Positions 54,900-64,000 of a DNA stretch of 64,000 bases are shown one piece after another. Positions within the stretch are counted from its first letter, which is position 1, and every line of letters begins with the position of its first letter. This DNA comes from Heligmosomoides polygyrus polygyrus (lineage: Eukaryota > Nematoda > Chromadorea > Rhabditida > Heligmosomidae): assembly GCA_947396885.1 (NCBI GenBank), contig OX377205.1:50514676-50578675 (forward strand). Direction: 5' to 3'. The translations under genes and the position numbers were made by a program. The notes beneath the pieces were generated by a model that ran no database searches, had not been told where the DNA came from, and saw only the letters and a program-made list of their open reading frames with translations.

Positions 54900-56492
54900 A
54901 CAGGGCAGGGAGCTAACTCAATTATATAGTGGTAGATTATAATACATTTCTCCTTCTTACATTACACGATGTCAGACATCGGGTTTTTATTAATTCCCAT
55001 CATCATTTTCCAATTTGATTTTTAAACTTTCTTCATTTGTGGAGAGCTCATAAAAATAAATCTACTGTTGCTGTGAAGGAAAAATGGTATACTAACGTTT
55101 TCTAATGACAAAAATAAATAAAAAACAAAAGTATGAAATTTTGTAAATTTGCTAGGCCAGATAGCCTCACTCATGATGTGTTCCCTAACAATCTGTTGAT
55201 TTCTTCCCTGCCGATCTGTCCGCTTTCTATGCTAGGCATCAATAGTTGATCTTTCGGATCCTCCATTGCTCGCTAAATAGCCGTCGGTCTCTTGCAATGT
55301 TGAGGTCGCAAGACGCGAGCGCAATCGATAGAATGTGTGTAGCTAAACTACAACAGAAGTGGTGAAGGAAGCTTTTGTTCAAGAGCAGAACAGAAGGAGG
55401 ACCCAGCTCCTACCAATTCCCTTGGAAGTTGACGTTGGAGCGGAATATAGCCACTGTTCACCTCGAGATTCCGCATGCAACTTCAGAAATACCAAACCTA
55501 TGTTTCCGTCCAGTTGCTGCGTGCTCTATTGCTAACCACTGAGTTATTGCTGAGTTCAAGCACATCAAACTGTTGTGGTATTTTATCAATGGAAGAAACA
55601 CAAAATGAGATGCGAAGGTAGTCTTTCTATCTTCTTAAAATACATTAATTATACAGCAGAAAGGCCCGATGTGTAAAAGTGCCAAAAGTGTCATTTCTTC
55701 GAATATTAGCAGGAAACAACGGGCTTCCTGGTATATATCTCAATCAAATCGTGTTAGGGTAGCATGCCCAATTAGGGCAACGGTTTCTCGCTCCCCACAT
55801 TTAGATATATGTCCACCCCTATTTCCCATCACGTTTTTGGTCAAGTTCTTAATAGCTTCCAGTTCATTGCGACTCAAATGCTTGACGACCTACTGAGGTG
55901 TTTTGAACTGCTCATCATAGATTCCATCTTTTTGTTGTTGTTTTTTCGTCAGCATAGGATTGGTGCGCGAGCAGAAGCCCTTGGGAGTTTACGTTAGGGG
56001 AATATAACACTTAGACATGTAAGGAAACGTTTCCAGTTAGGGCAGTTTTATAGTGTTGACTGCTTCAACTTGCTAGCCATCGGTCTGTGTATCCTCAAGC
56101 ACGAAGGCGATCTCCAAGGTTTTGCAAGTATCTTTCTAAACAAACCACTGTCATAATGATATTCTACTACTACGGCTCTATTAGGCAACTCTAACGGTTC
56201 TGCCAGTTTCATTAACTTCTTAAGCTTTTCCCGACCTCTTTTAGATTAGTTGAATAAAATGCAGCAAAGTAAACCTCCAGAGCGATAATAGCCATTCGTC
56301 GCGAACGCGGCGCGGTCGCCGCCCGCGCGATGAGGTCAGCGCGTGGACCGGCGTGGATGTCGCGCTGAGCGGCATCAGTCGCTGCGCTGCAGCGAACCGA
56401 TCGTTTAAATAGTATCGCACCCTGGGGGTCCTCTCTTCTGATTTTGGCAGAGGATCCTCTCTTATGTTTAAAGTTTTTAGGCGATGTTTTTA
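54900..56492. other. No gene seen
   Basis: Mostly AT-rich with no recognised frame. 56290-56400 is GC-rich with palindromic cgcgcgatgag / gctgcgctgcagcg stretches resembling 34145-34200. An isolated AATAAA and several short frames are not supported. Confidence 0.4.
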
Positions 56493-57720
56493 TCAGAGTG
56501 TCCGGAAAGTTTTGAGAATTTTTGATGCATCCAAATCAAATGAGATATCTTCTCATAGATTCCGAGTTATATCATGTTACTTTGCATTCTTGTAGAGCAT
56601 AGCGTTCTGATCTGAACCTCAATCAATACAGTCGCTTTGCCGCCTAGGTTACGAAAATCCGTCAGTCTTCTCATGCCTAGCCGAAGTGACTACTGCATCA
56701 TTTTGCTTCGATGCTTCCGCTCCGGCTTCAACCCAACCGAAGCCCATCAGCAGGTTGTGTCGCTGATGGGTCCCGAATCCCCCTCCACTGCTACGGTGTA
56801 CCGCTGGTTAGATCGATTTGCAAGAGGAGACTCCTCCCTCGACGATGCTGCTTGATCTGGACGACCTCAATCGAGAAGTACAACGCTCGTCCTCGCGTCT
56901 GTTCAAGCTAAGCCGGCTAAGTCTGCACGAGATATATAGAGAAAAAGGGCACTCCTAAATCCACCGTCCATGATATCCTTACTCGATCCGGTCTTGTGGC
57001 GAAGCGTCCTCACACCGTACCTCACGATCTGACAGCCGCCGAGCAAACCACATGCGTGAAGGTCTGCTCTTCTCTACTCTCCCTCTACCGAACGGCGGCA
57101 TGAGCTGAAACGATAGTGTCCATGGATGAGAAGTAGATAACGTCCAGCAACCCGGACAGGAAGTTACAGTGGCTGCCTCGCGATAGGGACCCATGGCCCA
57201 TCACAAAGTGAGATATGCACGACAAGAAGCACCTGTTCTCTTTGTACTACTGTAGCAAGGGTGTCGTTTAGTGCGAGGTCCTACCGGCTGGGCAGTCGAT
57301 TGAAGCCAAGCTCATCTCCTCACAGCTGGTAGAGATGGAGTCCAGGTTACCCTCTGACCACACGTACAAGGGCAAGGTTCATCTTCTTATGGATAATGCG
57401 AGGCCACACTCAGCAAAGACTACCGAGAGCCAGCTAGAGAAGCTGAACATCGCGTGGCTACCCCACCCACCTTACTTCTCGGATCACCCTCCCTCTGATT
57501 TTTAAGCCTTCCGAAGTCTCGAGCACTTCTGCCGTGGACGGCGGTTTCACAATAACGACGACATCACGCGCGCAGTCGACGAATGGGCAGCGTCACGCCC
57601 TCTTCTTTTTGGAGAGAGCCAATTGTCTCCCTGCGGGGAGGAGGAAGGTTTTGGCCACCAGTGGTTGATTGAATAGGCTTTTGTTCAGTTGTAGTTTGAA
57701 TACAATAAAAGTTCTGAGTT
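56493..57720 (+). pseudogene. Degraded mariner-type transposon
   Basis: Left end tcagagtgtccggaaagttt follows TA. The plus strand from ~56672 reads MPSRSDYCIILLRCFRSGFN...STATVYRWLDRFARGDSSLDD, the mariner N-terminal DNA-binding region, and then breaks down in many stops. Later pieces include FLWIMRGHTQQRLPR (57385), where the catalytic core would be. The right terminus is not clear; the last similar sequence is near 57720. Confidence 0.75.
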
Positions 57721-57729
57721 TTGTCAAAA

Positions 57730-58480
57730 CTCGCTGTTTATTCTTAATAAGTTTTTTTTTTCAGGAATGTCTTCGAAGGCGTGGAGTCTCTCCTTTGTTC
57801 TCCGAAGATGTAGACAATAATATTAAAAAAGATTTAAATAACGATTGTATTAGTTGTTAAAATAAAGATTTTCTGCCGGCAGGTTTGGAGTCAGCGAGAG
57901 GTTTCCATTTTTTCAGATTTTTTCATGAAGGAATGGATAAGACAGTTTTCTGCCTCAGCGAGCGACATCTACGACACCTAAATTACAGTCAATGAAATTT
58001 CAAGTGTCAATTACAAGGAAAATTAAGTGCTTTTCCTACAAGATTTTTGGGAGCGCTCTTCGAAGCGATAACGGAAAGGCAACCGGAGGATGGACTTGTC
58101 ACGGAGCTAATTTTCTCTCTTTTGCAGGAAACAGCATCAGAAAGTGAGGTTGTACCCAATAAAATTTTAAACGGCAATAAAGCCTGTTTTTCTAAAACGA
58201 TCCTCTATATGAACAGACGCTCCGATTTGTATCATTTGCCGAAAATTGTCGACAACGTTAATTACACGGAAGCCGCTATTTTTACAACCTGCTTTTTAAA
58301 GCGTAGGATCCACACTTCCTGTAGTTTTAAAAGCTCTGTGAATTTTTCGAACAGGTCGAACAAGCCCCGAAAGATGGTAGGTTACGTCGAGCTATTGCGT
58401 TCCTGATATCATCGATCATCACTGAAGATGGTCTTCTCGCGGAAAATTTTATATCTTCTGAAGAAAAGAACACGAGAGAG
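57730..58480. other. No gene recognised
   Basis: A 119-codon plus frame (58047-58406) is the longest; it has no recognised domain, and a possible acceptor (tctcttttgcag) lies inside it. Left unassigned. Confidence 0.35.
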
Positions 58481-58489
58481 TGAAATTGT

Positions 58490-60768
58490 GCTTCATGGAA
58501 CTTAAGTCATGACTATTACACAGTAAAAAGCGGAGCTTCTTCGCAGCGATCTCCGATATGATTAGGATTTAAATTCTTCGCTTTAAAATTATTTAATTTT
58601 TACCTGAATCAGATCACGCACACAGTTGAAATCTTGTCACAGAAAGTTTCAGGTCTTGTTCAATGCACAGCGTGAAAATCATGATTTTCTGAAACGAATA
58701 GATTGGATCGCCCCCTGGTCGACATGGCACCGTCATAGGAGCGGCGAAATTCGACGTTCACAAAAATGACTATAACTCGGTAAGTTTTTCAAAATTTGAA
58801 AAAATCTTTGACTTTTTAGAAAGTAGAAGAAAAGAGCTTTCATACAGTATAAAAACCGGTCTTCAACAACTTGGTCTTCATAAGGGGCGGAGGCCTTCGA
58901 CTTTTGTGCTAAAAATTTGAAGTGATATTGTGTAAATAATCATAACTTGGTAAGTGTTTCGAACAGAAACACATGCCAAAAATCGAACCCCCCCCGCCCC
59001 GTATGGACACCCCCTTTTTGAAAACGGATTTCTATATGGTTAGAAAGCATCTTCTCTATTTTCAAAAGCTATTGAAATTTTTGAATTTCAAAAAATGAAC
59101 AGAGTCATGATCAATTTGTGAAGAACTGCACTCTGATCTAGACTCTGATCGGTTCTCCTCTGTCGACACTGGAGTGATTTAAAATTGATCATAACTCAGT
59201 AATTTTTTGAATTTTCGAATTTTATTATCTACTTTTCGAGAAGCTATTAGCTTTTTTAAAATTCGAAAAATTTCGAATTTTAAGAAGCCAATAGCTTCTT
59301 GAAAACTAGATAATGAGCGCTCTTTAATTATAAAATCAGTTTCGATTACTTCTGTGCCGAACGAGGTTGCTAGATGTACCAGTATTTATTGAGCGGCCTA
59401 ACGTTTCGACCCGTTCGTCGTCTTCGGAGGCCTAAAGGAGATCCCACTCTGATAAGCGAGCTGTACCACGCCGAGATAAAGTACCCTCGTGTGTCCCTTT
59501 CATTTCCGATAACGTCACTTCCGCTCTAAAACGAAGCATAAGACGAGCCCAGTTGGAGGATGATGTTGTCTTAGTTAACATTCCGAAACAACAGCGTCAG
59601 ACGCCAGCTGGTTCGAAATAGACAGGGAGTGCGTAACGGAAAACTGTGTTGTATATCCTTACGGGAAAGTAGGGGATTGCGCCAAAGCTGGCGTTATCTA
59701 TGAGCTTGAATGCCGGACATGCAGCCAGACGTACATTGGGGAAACCGGAAGGCTACTTGCTATTCGTGTTAATGAACATCTAGCGTGCAAAAGGCGGGGT
59801 ATCTTAACGAATCCTCTGGGCAAGCATAAAGTGGAGGAACAGGCGAAAACGACTTTGATGTGAAGTGCACGATTTTGACCATCGAGACAGATATTTCGTC
59901 TAAAAAAGCGCTGGAGGCGTTCTGGATTCTTTCACGAAATCCACGAATGAACAATCGAAATGAGTGTCCTTCGGTCACTGATGACTTTCTGCCGTTTTTT
60001 TCGCATTGTGAGTTATAGAGCGACCGGTGGTGACAAGGATGTGGTTAAGAATGACACTGGTATACACAGTATACATAGTGTAGAATGAACAGTATAGTGA
60101 GTCTCAGTCACCATCTGTCGACTAACTGCGGCAGCGGCGTCGCTCCGCACAAGCGGTGGATCAGGGGGTGAGTTTATCGTTCATGGATTCGGGATTTCTT
60201 GCTATGCCTCAAGACGATATCCGAAAGGCTAGAGTCGATGAGGCGTTGTCGGATAGATAGCAACATCCGAATCCTCAAGCCACTTTTAGGCCTCCGAAGA
60301 CGACGAACGGGTCGAAACGTTAGGCTCTCAATAAATACTGGTCCACCTAACAACCTCGATCGGCACAGAAGCAATCGAAACATCTAAATAATGCCGAGGT
60401 TTTACGAAGAGAGAACTTGCAGAATATAAAATCTGTTTTCAACAGGGAGTTCATAGGGGGCGGAGGGTTCGATTTCTGGTCGATTTTTTGCCAAAAGTCG
60501 ACCAGAGATCGAACTCCCCGCCCCTATGATCCAACCTATTTGTTTTAAAAAAAACTACGATTTTCACACTGTGCATTGAACAAGACCTGAAACTTTTTGT
60601 GGCAAGATTTCAACTGTGTGCGTGATCTGTTTCAGGTGAAAATTAATTAATTTTTCTTGAAAAACGAAAAATTTTAATACGATCCGCCCTAATCATATCG
60701 GAGATCGCTGCGAAGAAGCTTTGGTTTTTACTATGTAATATTCATGACTTAAAATTTCGCAGTTTTCC
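58490..60768. repeat. Inverted-repeat arms around a Penelope fragment
   Basis: 58495-58700 (taagtcatgactattacaca, gcggagcttcttcgcagcga, cagaaagtttcaggtcttgt) returns inverted at 60540-60768. The motif catatcggagatcgctgcga also occurs, diverged, at 8610-8640 inside the 8134-8962 structure. The right arm ends where the minus-strand Penelope ORF is cut off, so it marks an insertion or rearrangement point. Confidence 0.75.
59345..60430 (+). mobile_element. Penelope-like element: GIY-YIG half, pLTR and start of next copy
   Basis: 59440-60018 is the 3' part of a Penelope ORF on plus. It reads VPFISDNVTSALKRSIRRAQ, then after a frameshift CVVYPYGKVGDCAKAGVIYE and CSQTYIGETGRLLAIRVNEH (GIY-YIG endonuclease, as GVIY and TYIG), then more breaks; a stop follows FLPFF at 60016. 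60019-60390 is the terminal-repeat-like region, with gacgaacgggtcgaaacgtt; part of it is inverted at 59345-59437. At 60391 an ATG begins MPRFYEERT, the start of the next copy, which breaks at ~60415. The order 3' half, terminal repeat, 5' start matches the partial head-to-tail arrangement known for Penelope elements. Confidence 0.82.
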
Positions 60769-60769
60769 G

Positions 60770-63052
60770 TTACACACTCCCTGTCGTAAAGCCTATTTCG
60801 AACCAGCTGGCGTCTGGTGCTGTCGTTTGGAATGTTAACTAAGACAACATCATCCTCCAACTGGGCCCGTCTTATGCTTCGTTGTAGAGCGGAAGTGACG
60901 TTATCGGAAATGAAAGGGACACAAGGTACTTTATCTCGGCGTGGTACAGCTCGCTGATCATAGTGGGATTCCCTGTGGTGATGTGGTACCGTGTATCCAT
61001 TCTGCGCAGCTATTTGACATGCTAGTTGCACAGATTCACGTCGTTTTTGAGCACCAGTGCATACATCGTTCGCAGTTCTGAACATATTCTTCACCCGCGC
61101 GTTTGACTGCGTTATGATGCGCAGATGATGCATGGACCAAGATGTTCTTAGAACTTTCTTTGCGGTACCACTTCACTCGGATCATGCCACCGGATAATTT
61201 AACCTGTACATTCAGATGGGGAGCCAACCGTTTTTCGGGGTTTCTCTCGTCATCCTGATGTACTGCGACTGATGATTTAGAAGATTGAAACACTCATCCA
61301 TTTCGGATTGTGTTGAAGTTATAATGAAACCATCATCAATATACCTGCAATACATCAGTGGAAGACGATCTAGAACCGACTGGTCTATTTTGCTCATAAA
61401 GCATACCGCAAGCACAGGAGCCAATCGCTGGCCCATGGCCAGGCCTCTGGTTTGTGAATAATATCTACCTGACCATTTGAAAATATTACAATTCAAGCAT
61501 TCCTTGACCAGAGTCATGATGCATTCCTTGCTGATCGTGAGTCCAAAAGTATTGATATTATCATGATACCGGTCAAGCATTTCTGATAAGGCTTGCAAGG
61601 CATCATTATTTTGGACGTTGGTGTAAAGTGCGGTTACATCAAATGACTCCACAATACAACCTTCATCAAAACGTCTATTGTGGAGCTGTCCAAGAAATGC
61701 TCTCGTATTAGTCAGGTGAGCAGGAACCATTGCCAGCAACTGGCTGACGATTCTATTTAGAAACCAAGATATTCTGTCACTTGGTCCCCTACACAACTAA
61801 TTATAGGCCTTATTTCAAATCTATCCGGTGACATTGACAGTGTATCCTCTGGCGCAAGTTTATGGATCTTGATAAGGCTGTAGAACACTGGACAAGTTGC
61901 ATTGTCCAGCTTGAGCCTGCTGAGCAATTTTGGATCAATTCCAGCAGATCTGCCTACGGTCATCCAAACGTGATTAAGGCGTCTGCATTGCGACGAAAAC
62001 TCAGCAGCGCTAGCGAGACGGTAAACTGAGGAATCCTGCAGATGGAGCTCTGTTATGCCTCTGTCCAGTGACTGCGGCATAATCACAAACTTCCCACCTT
62101 TGTCGCTTACAGAAATACGATTTGTGCCATTTGGTCTTAATTCGCGTAGTTCTCGGAACCCCTTCCATTGATCGTATGTCAAGTTATTGTTATTGAGCCG
62201 CTGGTGATTTCTAAGAACGGCCAATATATCAGATGTTAGAATTCTTAACTTGACATCAACTTCAGGAACAGGAGCTGGTTCTTTGTAGAAAATTTGCGGA
62301 AATATTACTGATGAGGGTACCATCTGATTCGTAGTGGTCTGCGGACTATGTTCACGTCTGTATCTAGCTCGCAAGGCATCCCTTAGCCTATGTAAAACCC
62401 CTACAACTTTGCGGAATGTTAGTGCATTGATGCTTGGTGTTGGCGAAAATGACGGACCGAGACTCAGGAAATTCATGGCGCTGGATGAAATGTTAGTGTC
62501 TCCGATAATAGTAACTCTGGTCTGCCGCGTATGATCTTCAGCGTGAGTTTTATTAAAGCGGTGGTCTGTAGGTAAATTGCGTTCATGAACTGCAGAATTT
62601 CTATGGCTAGGACCCAAAAGTCTATTTACTTAGCGCAAAGAGAAAACTTGGCCCTAGATCGAATAGAATCACAAATCAGCCTCGACCCACCCTCAATCCT
62701 CCTCCAAGTCTGTTCGGGCAGAAGACGCCGGCACGCGCTCTCTTTTGGAATACATTTCAATAACGACGTATGCAGCATGCGTCTCTTCTCCTTGATCGCA
62801 ATCTTCAATACCGATCTGTAGACGTTCCTTATCATCGGGTGATCCTGGGGGAAGACTGCATGCCGCTCCCATCTGCTTATTCGTTATGAAATGCGGCAGG
62901 ACGTCAGTCGTTCGGCACCGCAGGAGGAATTTCACGGACTGGCGAGTGAGTACCACTTTTTGGCGAACCGACAGTGCTTCGCGGACCAGAGAGAAGAACT
63001 GCGGCGGTACGTCTCGTAGTAATCTCCAAGTTCTCTCTTCGTAAAACCTCGG
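60770..63052 (-). pseudogene. Penelope-like reverse transcriptase, frameshifted
   Basis: N-terminal piece 63052-62693: PRFYEERTWRLLRDVPPQFF, SVKFLLRCRTTDVLPHFI; its ATG falls in the assembly gap (compare 60391). 62617-61757: NFLSLGPSFSPTP, RISVSDKGGKFVIM, CPVFYSLIKIHKLAP, RPIISCVGDQVTEYL. After a frameshift at ~61770, 61796-61212 carries the RT core: SFDVTALYTNVQ, RGLAMGQRLAPVLA and YCRYIDDGFII (intact catalytic YIDD). Two further frameshifts (~61215, ~61100) lead to VPFISDNVTSALQRSIRRAQ and DRECVTENC, where the ORF is cut at 60770. The GIY-YIG domain is missing. Three or more frameshifts make it a pseudogene, though an unrecognised intron near 62650 is possible. Confidence 0.9.
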
Positions 63053-63252
63053 NNNNNNNNNNNNNNNNNNNNNNNNNNNNNNNNNNNNNNNNNNNNNNNN
63101 NNNNNNNNNNNNNNNNNNNNNNNNNNNNNNNNNNNNNNNNNNNNNNNNNNNNNNNNNNNNNNNNNNNNNNNNNNNNNNNNNNNNNNNNNNNNNNNNNNNN
63201 NNNNNNNNNNNNNNNNNNNNNNNNNNNNNNNNNNNNNNNNNNNNNNNNNNNN
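63053..63252. other. Assembly gap, 200 N
   Basis: Exactly 200 undetermined bases, a conventional size for a gap of unknown length. The flanks are the Penelope 5' end (left) and unassigned sequence (right). Translated frames across it are meaningless. Confidence 0.99.
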
Positions 63253-63651
63253 CACCCAAAAAGTCCAACAACAGAGCAGGAGGTGTCGGAAAAATAACCA
63301 TCCTCCTTCGGACGTCTCAATTTGATGACCTAAAAGTCAGTAAAGACAAATGAGCAAATAACACTAACAGATATTCTAGTAGTACAGAACATTGCATTCC
63401 AAATGCTATAAAAACTGCGCAAAAAATTACACACCTAAGCGAAGAGAACAAGTGCGCAAATGGCTACTTTTTCACTTTTTCACTTTTCACTTCAACGACC
63501 TAAAATATGACAAAATTCATGATGAAAAAAGAAATGCAATACATTCTCTGATAGAGCAAATCATTCACTTTCGAAAGCTGTGCAGAGCTGTGCAAGAGAC
63601 CGCCGGATCTGCAGTGGGTCGCTGAAAAAACGGCGAAGACTTATGGAGCAA

Positions 63652-63653
<2 letters not shown>
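63253..63653. other. No gene seen
   Basis: AT-rich, with one short unsupported plus frame (63392-63625). It may be Penelope upstream or terminal sequence, but I see no match to the 60019-60390 region. Confidence 0.4.

Positions 63654-63700
<47 letters not shown>
63654..63700. repeat. (TA)n microsatellite
   Basis: An uninterrupted 47-base alternating TA run. The sequence to its right (63701-64000) has no recognised gene. Confidence 0.97.
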
Positions 63701-63703
<3 letters not shown>

Positions 63704-64000
63704 GTGCCGACTGCGCCGCGACGGTGCATCAGCTAATCGCTAAAATGTGCGCAATTTCCGTTTCTGTGTCCCGTGTTCCGTTTGGTTTGGAACAGAAGGC
63801 CGAGGCGCCGTTAATCACCTCGACAATGGAGCGAGCTGTCCTCCATACAATCTTGACACGGATACTGTTTGACACTTCTAGTATTTCTTTCGGCACAGAA
63901 ACATTAGCACTCTCGTATTACTCTTCTTGAATTTCGTTACATTGCTGATAAAAAATGGTTACGGCGCAGCGCGAAGGCAAAATTAGTGAGCTAGCAAGAG

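Noticed and set aside
58047..58406. A 119-codon plus-strand gene
   Set aside because: No recognised domain, an internal splice-acceptor-like site, and surroundings made of transposon debris; not enough to call.
62693..63320. Frames running across the assembly gap
   Set aside because: They are open only because undetermined bases were not read as stops; just the part left of 63053 has content (Penelope N-terminus).

Overview
This is nuclear DNA of a nematode, most likely a strongylid-type (hookworm-like) rhabditid. The evidence is: two spliced genes with short introns of about 50-90 nt ending in TTTCAG/TTTAG-type acceptors; RTE-clade LINEs; mariner and maT transposons; a Penelope-like element; a Helitron; and a 22-nt sequence matching the nematode SL1 spliced leader at 21 positions. 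The species call is inference. The window is mostly repeats, and most open reading frames in it are spurious.

Layout. 1-3419 (minus): first ~1,139 codons of a Helitron Rep/helicase, running off the left edge, whose N-terminal region is an in-frame tandem array. 4010-6960: a diverged satellite rich in GATCGAT. 7396-8962: the 3' end of an RTE LINE and an inverted-repeat structure. 9805-14752 (minus): a host C2H2 zinc-finger gene, reconstructed here as 11 exons and 417 codons, with a degraded mariner in one intron. 14819-14840: the SL1-like sequence. 15471-19144: three terminal-inverted-repeat elements of one family, two with perfect 8-bp target duplications. 21232-22087: two copies of another MITE family, both with perfect 8-bp duplications.

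22653-47148 (plus): the ortholog of EDC4/Ge-1, the scaffold of mRNA decapping in P-bodies, in at least 17 exons from the N-terminal WD40 region to the C-terminal helical domain; its first exon is not resolved. Its last large intron is about 12.4 kb, appears to use a GC donor, and holds most of the transposons in the window: a maT element with one nonsense codon, an RTE LINE split by a 1.6-kb palindromic element with tRNA-like boxes, a Harbinger-like MITE and a deleted mariner. The preceding 4.9-kb intron holds a second RTE LINE, itself split by a Harbinger-like insertion.

47149-64000: no host gene was recognised. It holds a second GATCGAT satellite block, more RTE fragments, a GC-rich tandem array, a degraded mariner, and a Penelope-like retroelement complex (reverse transcriptase on minus, GIY-YIG half on plus) next to a 200-base assembly gap. 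The two host genes have no evident functional link to each other or to the mobile elements. I did not find a clearly new multi-gene system. The most unusual items are the frame-preserving Helitron array, the genomic SL1-like copy, the tRNA-box palindrome, and the TIR families with unassigned superfamily.
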